Source: Callipepla californica brunnescens (Eukaryota; Chordata; Aves; Galliformes; Odontophoridae). From it: a DNA stretch of 64,000 nucleotides. Position 1 is the stretch's first letter, and every line of letters begins with the position of its first letter. Of this stretch, positions 58,870-64,000 are shown piece after piece. The stretch is from NCBI GenBank assembly GCA_023055505.1, contig JALIRH010000036.1, forward strand, positions 186,001 to 250,000, written 5' to 3'. The notes beneath the pieces are model-generated. The model did no database searches. It saw only the letters and a program-made list of their open reading frames with translations, and was not told where the DNA came from. A program made the translations under genes and the position numbers.

Positions 58870-59685
58870 ATCACAACTGACCCTGCTAGGAGTCTGTCCC
58901 CCTTCTCGCATAGCCCCCCTTTAGGTACAGAAGGAGACCCTCACGCAGGGCTCAAGGCAAAGCCAGGCATTTTGCAATGTGGGCCTCACCTTAATTTCAT
59001 GAACTTTCTGAATTTTGGTGGTGTCAGGTGGTAATGTCAAGCAGACAAGATATGGGCGAAGCAATGACCCGTCCCTGCCAGAAAGATGAGTGAAGGGACG
59101 ACCCAACCCGGGCATCGCAGTGTGACTTCCCTTGCCAGTGGTGAAGGTGCAGCTCTGCGAGGACTGGGGCTGATGTCACTCTCTGAGCACCAGTCCCACT
59201 GCCTGGCATGTTGCCTTGTCCTCCCTGTGCCTGGCCCTGTGCTGGGCAGCTGCTTCCTCCCTGTGCTATTTGGGGTGTTACCATGGGAGGCTCAGCAGAT
59301 TCCCCAGGGCTGTGTCTCTCCAGGAAGCCAGATACCAAATCCTCGCCCCTTCCCAGACCCTCCTTGCCTCAGCATCTGTTTGGTTTGGGATAAAGCTCGG
59401 TCTGGCAGGGCAACTCCCTGTCACCACAGTGGCACGTGGCTCCCTTATCTCCCATGACAGACCCTTTCCAAGAGCCCTGGGAGCTGTGCTGCCCACATTG
59501 GTCCCAGAAGGCGTCTGCCCAGGGATGGGTGTGGGAGGAAGACAGCAACACCAGCCGAGTTTAATCATCCAGGATGTGCCGAGGAGATGGGTGGGATGGG
59601 ATGGGGTGGCAGTGCTGGAAGCAGGGAGATAGCCCCAGGCTGGATGTGCTGTGGGAACAGGGAGCTCCAGGGAGAGCTGATAGAA
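58870..59685. other. Intergenic stretch without a recognised gene
   Basis: Overlapping GC-driven frames up to 139 codons without family similarity. No gene called. Confidence 0.5.
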
Positions 59686-59687
59686 CA

Positions 59688-59800
59688 AAAGAACCATAGA
59701 ATGGTTCTTAGGTTGGGGGGGACCTTAAAGCCCATCCAGCACAACCCCTGCCATGGGCTGGGTGCCTCCCACCAGCTCAGGCTGCCCAGGTCCTCATCTG
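59688..59800 (-). mobile_element. CR1 3' fragment, minus orientation
   Basis: The sequence 'aaccatagaatggttcttag' followed by 'gggaccttaaagcccatcca' and 'ggctgggtgcctcccaccag' is the complement of a CR1 end. Confidence 0.85.
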
Positions 59801-59804
59801 TGGC

Positions 59805-61195
59805 CTTGGGCAAGTCTAGGGATGGGGCAGCCATGCTTCTTTGTGCTTGCTGTGCATGGTGGATGCAGGGAAGCCTTCACAGCAAATTGCAAGCTGAAGA
59901 AGGCTCCTTTGCAACTGGAGAAGTTTGGGAAGGGGCAACAAGTCTGCCCATGGACACCTCTCCAAGGTGTGCTGTGCTCTTGGAGGCTCCCAGACATTTT
60001 GGAGTGTGACCAGCCAAGCAAGGCACTGCTCACTGAGGTGAGGAAGTTGTACTGGGGCACTGGAGAAGGTGCTGTGCTGGGACAGGCCCCATGAGCAGAG
60101 TGGCTGCCACCACTGGGAGATGTTCATGGGAGCCCTTCCCAGCCCTCAGGGCAGCACACAGGAGCCAGAGCAGGCTCTCCTCCATGCACAGGGGGTTTGA
60201 ACTTCATGCCCATCCCCTTGTTCTGCACAGTTGCCATATATCACCCTTTTGCACAGGGCTGGAGCTCATCCGTACTCCAGGTACAGCATAAAGTGCTTTA
60301 ATGTGTGGGTAGGAGGGGATGGACAAGCCATGGAGCACTGGTGGGGATGACTTTGATCACTGGCACTGCTGACACAAACACCCTTGTCCACCCCCAGATG
60401 TGACCATGGGTGGTGGCCTTACTGTCTGCGTGGACTCCCAGACCAGCAGCATGGGAACAGCCTCCCACAGGCAACAGACTATGCAGCTCTCTCTTTTCCC
60501 AGGCTGGCAAAGAGGCAGTGGCTGCCGCCTTCTGCATTATCAGCACTGGGTGATAAAAGCAGCTTCCTGTCACTGGAGGGACTTGCCTTCATCTCTCACA
60601 TGAGTTTATGGACAATATTAGCATGAAACAGCTTTTAACCCTAGAGTTTCTGCTCACAGAGCTCCAGCTCTGATCTGGGCGTAAGGCACCAGGCCAGTGC
60701 CTGCAGGACTTGACATGCTGGTGGGGAAAACAGAGCCTGAGGTCAGCCTGGACCTTCTGGAGCAAGGCGAGAACCAACCAGCAGTCACTTGCAGGCAGGG
60801 CACAAAACTTGCCAACACCTTTGCTGACTCATCAAAATGGAGAAGTTTTCATGGAGAGGGTTCAGTTTTCGGCATTTCTGATGGGAAACAGGCGGAGGGC
60901 CAAAGGAGACGTGCCTCAACCCTTCCAGCCGCCCACCCTGCCGAGGGCTGCATGCCAGGGCTTCTGCCTGGCTCCATCATGGGGAACCTGGAGATTTCTG
61001 GGTGCAAATCATGGTGAAGCCAATGTTGACGTGTACCCGCAGCCCTGGGAAGGGGTCTCTTGCCTCTGTGGAGCTCTCCCTGCTCCTGCACGGACACTAG
61101 CGTCAGGTTGGGTGATTCCTGTGGGTTAGAGGGTGAAGTATTCATTTCTGTTTTCTCCTGTGCAATGCCCTGCAGCGTGTCTTGCTCTTTGAACA
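59805..61195. other. Intergenic stretch without a recognised gene
   Basis: Unique-looking; several frames of 100-140 codons have no recognisable similarity. Confidence 0.5.
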
Positions 61196-61198
61196 AAG

Positions 61199-61478
61199 TC
61201 ATGGAATCATAGAATAGAACTGTAGAATGGCTGAGTTGGGAAGACTCTTAAATGCCACCTGGTCCAACCCCCTTGCAATGAGCAGGGACACATACAGCTC
61301 CATCAGTGCTCAGAGCCCCATCCAGCCTGACCTTGTGTCTCCAGGGATGGGGCACCCACCACATCTCTGGGCAACTTATGCCAATGCCGCACCACCCTCA
61401 CTATAAACCTTATACCCATTCTAAACCTCCCCTCTTTTAGTTGGAAACCATTTCCCCTTCTCCTATCACCTAAGACGC
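61199..61478 (-). mobile_element. CR1 3' fragment (about 280 bp), minus orientation
   Basis: The sequence 'tcatggaatcatagaataga', 'cacctggtccaacccccttg', 'caatgagcagggacacatac', 'cctccc' and 'ccatttccccttctcctatc' follow the CR1 complement in order. Confidence 0.88.
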
Positions 61479-61484
61479 TGTCTT

Positions 61485-62325
61485 ATTAGATCCATGAGAT
61501 TGTGTGCTTCCAAACAGCCCCCTGCAAACATCCTGGTGGAAGCCACGTCACGTTGGAAGCACTGTAGATAATGCTCTCTCACTGATTTGTGCTTCTTTGC
61601 AGACTTCTTTCTGCTGCACCACATTTTTGAGCCTTCTGAAAGCTCTTGAGATGAGTCACCAGTCTTGTTTTGCAAATCTAAGACGTGAATTTGCTAAGAC
61701 ATGTTGAGGCTGGGGGCTCTGCTTGTCGGACACTGAGGTTCCTGCAAGATTTGGCTCAACATATCCATACAGGAGCTGCTAGGAGATGTTTGTCTTTCAA
61801 AAATCTGTCACCATCTGCAATTACAGAATTCCCACTGGTTAAGTCGCTTATGTCTTACATGCCTGTATTTTTTTTCCTTCACTGTGTGCAGATTAGGGGC
61901 AAAAGAGAAGGGAAGACTGAGGTATGGGAGGTGAAGGGGAGATGTGCTGGGCCCAGGCTCTGTGCCCCCAAAAGCCTTGAATGCTATCAGTGTGAGACTG
62001 TAGCTTGTTATGGAACAGGTCATACAGACAGGGGACTGGAAAAAATGTGATTACTGAGAAACCGGGCAGGAGGGCGAGAGGCAAAGGGCCACACAGCCAG
62101 TCCATCCAGGAAACTGGGCAGAAGGGAGGCTGGGATCAGACTGAACACAGGCAAAGCCATCTTCCCGTCACCACACATAGAGATTTTTGACACCCTGTCC
62201 ATGATACTCCTTGACAGGACATGCTGTCCCTGGTGTTTCTCACTTTTTGTTCTACTCTTCCTGCTTTCTGTGTTCTTCCTTTTCTTCTCCAGTACTGAAA
62301 CATGCAGGTCAGAGAGAGAGACAGC
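61485..62325. other. Intergenic stretch without a recognised gene
   Basis: No gene, RNA or repeat recognised. Confidence 0.5.
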
Positions 62326-62329
62326 TAAA

Positions 62330-62660
62330 ATAGAATCAGGAAATCAGAGAACTGTTAAGGTTGGAAAAGACCTCTAAGATCATCCAGTCCAACCGTCCAC
62401 CTACCACCAATACTGCTTACTAACTGCACCCCTCAGTATCACATCCACCCTCTCCTTGATCACCTCCAGGGATGGTGACTCTATCACCTCCATGGGCAGC
62501 CTGTGCCACTGCCTCACCACACTTTCTAAGAAGAAATTTCCCTTAGTATCCAACCCAAACCTCCCCTGAATCAGCTTGAGGCCATCACCTCCCATCCTAT
62601 TGCTGTTACCTGGGAGCAGAGGCTGATACCCATCTTGCCAGAACCTCCTTAACAGAGGAA
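62330..62660 (-). mobile_element. CR1 3' fragment (about 330 bp), minus orientation
   Basis: The sequence 'gttaaggttggaaaagacct', 'ctaagatcatccagtccaac', 'ttgatcacctccagggatgg', 'aagaagaaatttcccttagt' and 'gttacctgggagcagaggct' is colinear with CR1. It is a different subfamily type from the copies at 58700 and 61199. Confidence 0.9.
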
Positions 62661-62999
62661 GTCATAGAGACTGTACCCAACTGCTTCATATCCACATCTA
62701 CTGCCTCCAGTGGTGACTCATGTGCCCAAATGTAGAGCTCTCCCATGGAGGTGTTTGTGTTTGTACTGTTCTTTGCATGACAATGCCTTGGTCTGGATGG
62801 CCTCCAGATGAAGCCATCCTTCAGATGTCAGAAAGTAGTCCTGCTGCTGATTATAAACCCCACCACAACCCCTGGGGAAGGCTGAATCATAAAATCACAG
62901 AATGTATACAAATCATTATGATTCACTTGCTGCCTGCCTGAAAATAAAGGTCATGTTAGCAGCATAAGACTGTCTAGTTGTGTTGGATATGAGCAAAAA

Positions 63000-63233
63000 A
63001 GTGGAGATATAGATTGGATATCAGGAAGAAGTATTTTAGAGTGAGGGTGGTGAGGCACTGGCATAAGTTGCCCAGAGAGGGGGAGATGCCCCATCCCCGG
63101 AGACACCCAAGGTCAGACTGGATGGGACTCAGAGCATCAGATGGAGCTGTGGATGTCCCTGTTAATTGCAGGGAGGTTGGACCAGGTGGTCTTTCAGAGT
63201 CCCTTCCAGCTCAAATGACTCCATGATTCTATA
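63000..63233 (+). mobile_element. CR1 3' fragment, plus orientation
   Basis: The sequence 'tagattggatatcaggaaga', 'gagggtggtgaggcactggc', 'ataagttgcccagagagggg', 'aggtcagactggatgggact' and 'tgactccatgattctatag'. It ends in the CR1 tail. Confidence 0.9.
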
Positions 63234-63239
63234 GAAAAG

Positions 63240-64000
63240 AACACAGCAGGAAGATCTTGGCCAAATAAGCGTGGAGTGATGGCCAGCACAGGGGTTGACA
63301 TGATCTTGAGGGAGGTCTAAGCAGGAACACAGGGTAATTCTGTCCTTTCTCTTTGCAGACCTTTCCCAAATCAGTGGGAGGTTGGTAGGAAAAGTCCAGT
63401 TTGGTCTGATGAAGAAACAGGAGCTCAGAGCATCATGTGGAAAGGGGAGAAAAAGTCAGAAGCAAAAATCTCAGATCCTTCCAGAACAAATTGCTTCATT
63501 GTATTTCAGAAGTGGGAAGATGGGGCTGCAGCAATGCTGGGAGGCCAAGGAGCTCAGGGCAACCTGTTGGTGGAAAGAAAAAGAGAGAGATTCCTGAACC
63601 ATCCCAAGCCCATGTCCTGAGTCACCTGCAGACCTGTCCAGAATACAAGAGGGGTGGGCACCCTAAGGCAAAAAATCAAGTGTCAGGTTGAGTGGCTCTA
63701 TCCCTCAGCTGGAAGAAGGTTGAGGTTGGCTGAACACAATTGCTGGCACACTGCAGTGTGACAATACTGAGCTTCTTTTGCATTGCTTCTGGCCGTCAAA
63801 TTAAGGCATCTCCTTTTGGAACAACTTAGGCTCAACAAGGAAGTAGGATGAGGCAGGACATGGTAGCCAACGGAAGATGGGCCGGTCTTCCAGGGAGATG
63901 TGCTTGTGGTTTCCTCCATCTCTGATCCAGGACAAGGCATCAAGAGACAGAGGTCTCTCCAGAGTGACCTCCAGTTCTTCATCTTCTGGCAGAAGAAAAC
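63240..64000. other. Intergenic stretch at the right edge, no recognised gene
   Basis: A 94-codon minus frame (63698-63982) is the longest here and is followed by nothing diagnostic. I do not recognise ZBTB40 or any other gene in it. Confidence 0.45.

Noticed and set aside
63698..63982. Possible coding exon of the next gene (ZBTB40 in mammals) at the right edge
   Set aside because: The 94-codon translation shows no zinc-finger or BTB features, and I could not recognise it.

Overview
This is vertebrate, almost certainly bird, genomic DNA. It has intron-split coding exons, a CpG-island promoter, and about thirty CR1 LINE 3' fragments carrying the avian 'ATTCTATGATTCTATG' type of tail. The protein encoded matches my memory of chicken WNT4, so chicken or a close galliform relative is the best guess.

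Region 1 (1-11032, minus strand): the only gene I can support is WNT4. All of coding exons 1-4 and the first part of exon 5 are present (residues 1-281 of an expected ~351). The remaining ~70 C-terminal residues lie beyond the left edge. Splice sites are canonical, exon phases join without a break, and the reading frame is intact. Intron 1 (7.9 kb) holds homopolymer runs and a repeat-free, motif-rich segment near 9380-9565. Intron 2 carries an antisense CR1 copy that reaches to within 7 bases of the exon 2 splice donor.

Region 2 (about 10600-11550): GC- and CpG-rich promoter and 5' UTR of WNT4, with a ten-copy GGTGC pentanucleotide array just upstream of the start codon. A CR1 fragment borders the island at about 11553.

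Region 3 (about 11700-64000): intergenic DNA upstream of WNT4. No coding exon could be supported here. It contains many CR1 fragments in both orientations, a long CTTTCC microsatellite, two minisatellites, a 97-bp tandem duplication, and several AT-rich repeat-poor stretches with clustered homeodomain, SOX, forkhead and GATA-like motifs that look like candidate conserved regulatory DNA. In mammals WNT4 is followed upstream by a large gene-poor interval before ZBTB40, which fits this layout. One place (30358-30449) has a consensus TATA box followed at plausible spacing by a perfect splice donor and could be the first exon of an unannotated transcript.

The long open frames outside WNT4 look like chance frames in GC-rich, repeat or low-complexity DNA. 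I found no bacterial-type system, CRISPR array, tRNA, rRNA or intact mobile element. Conservation claims are inferences from composition and motifs, since no alignment could be run.
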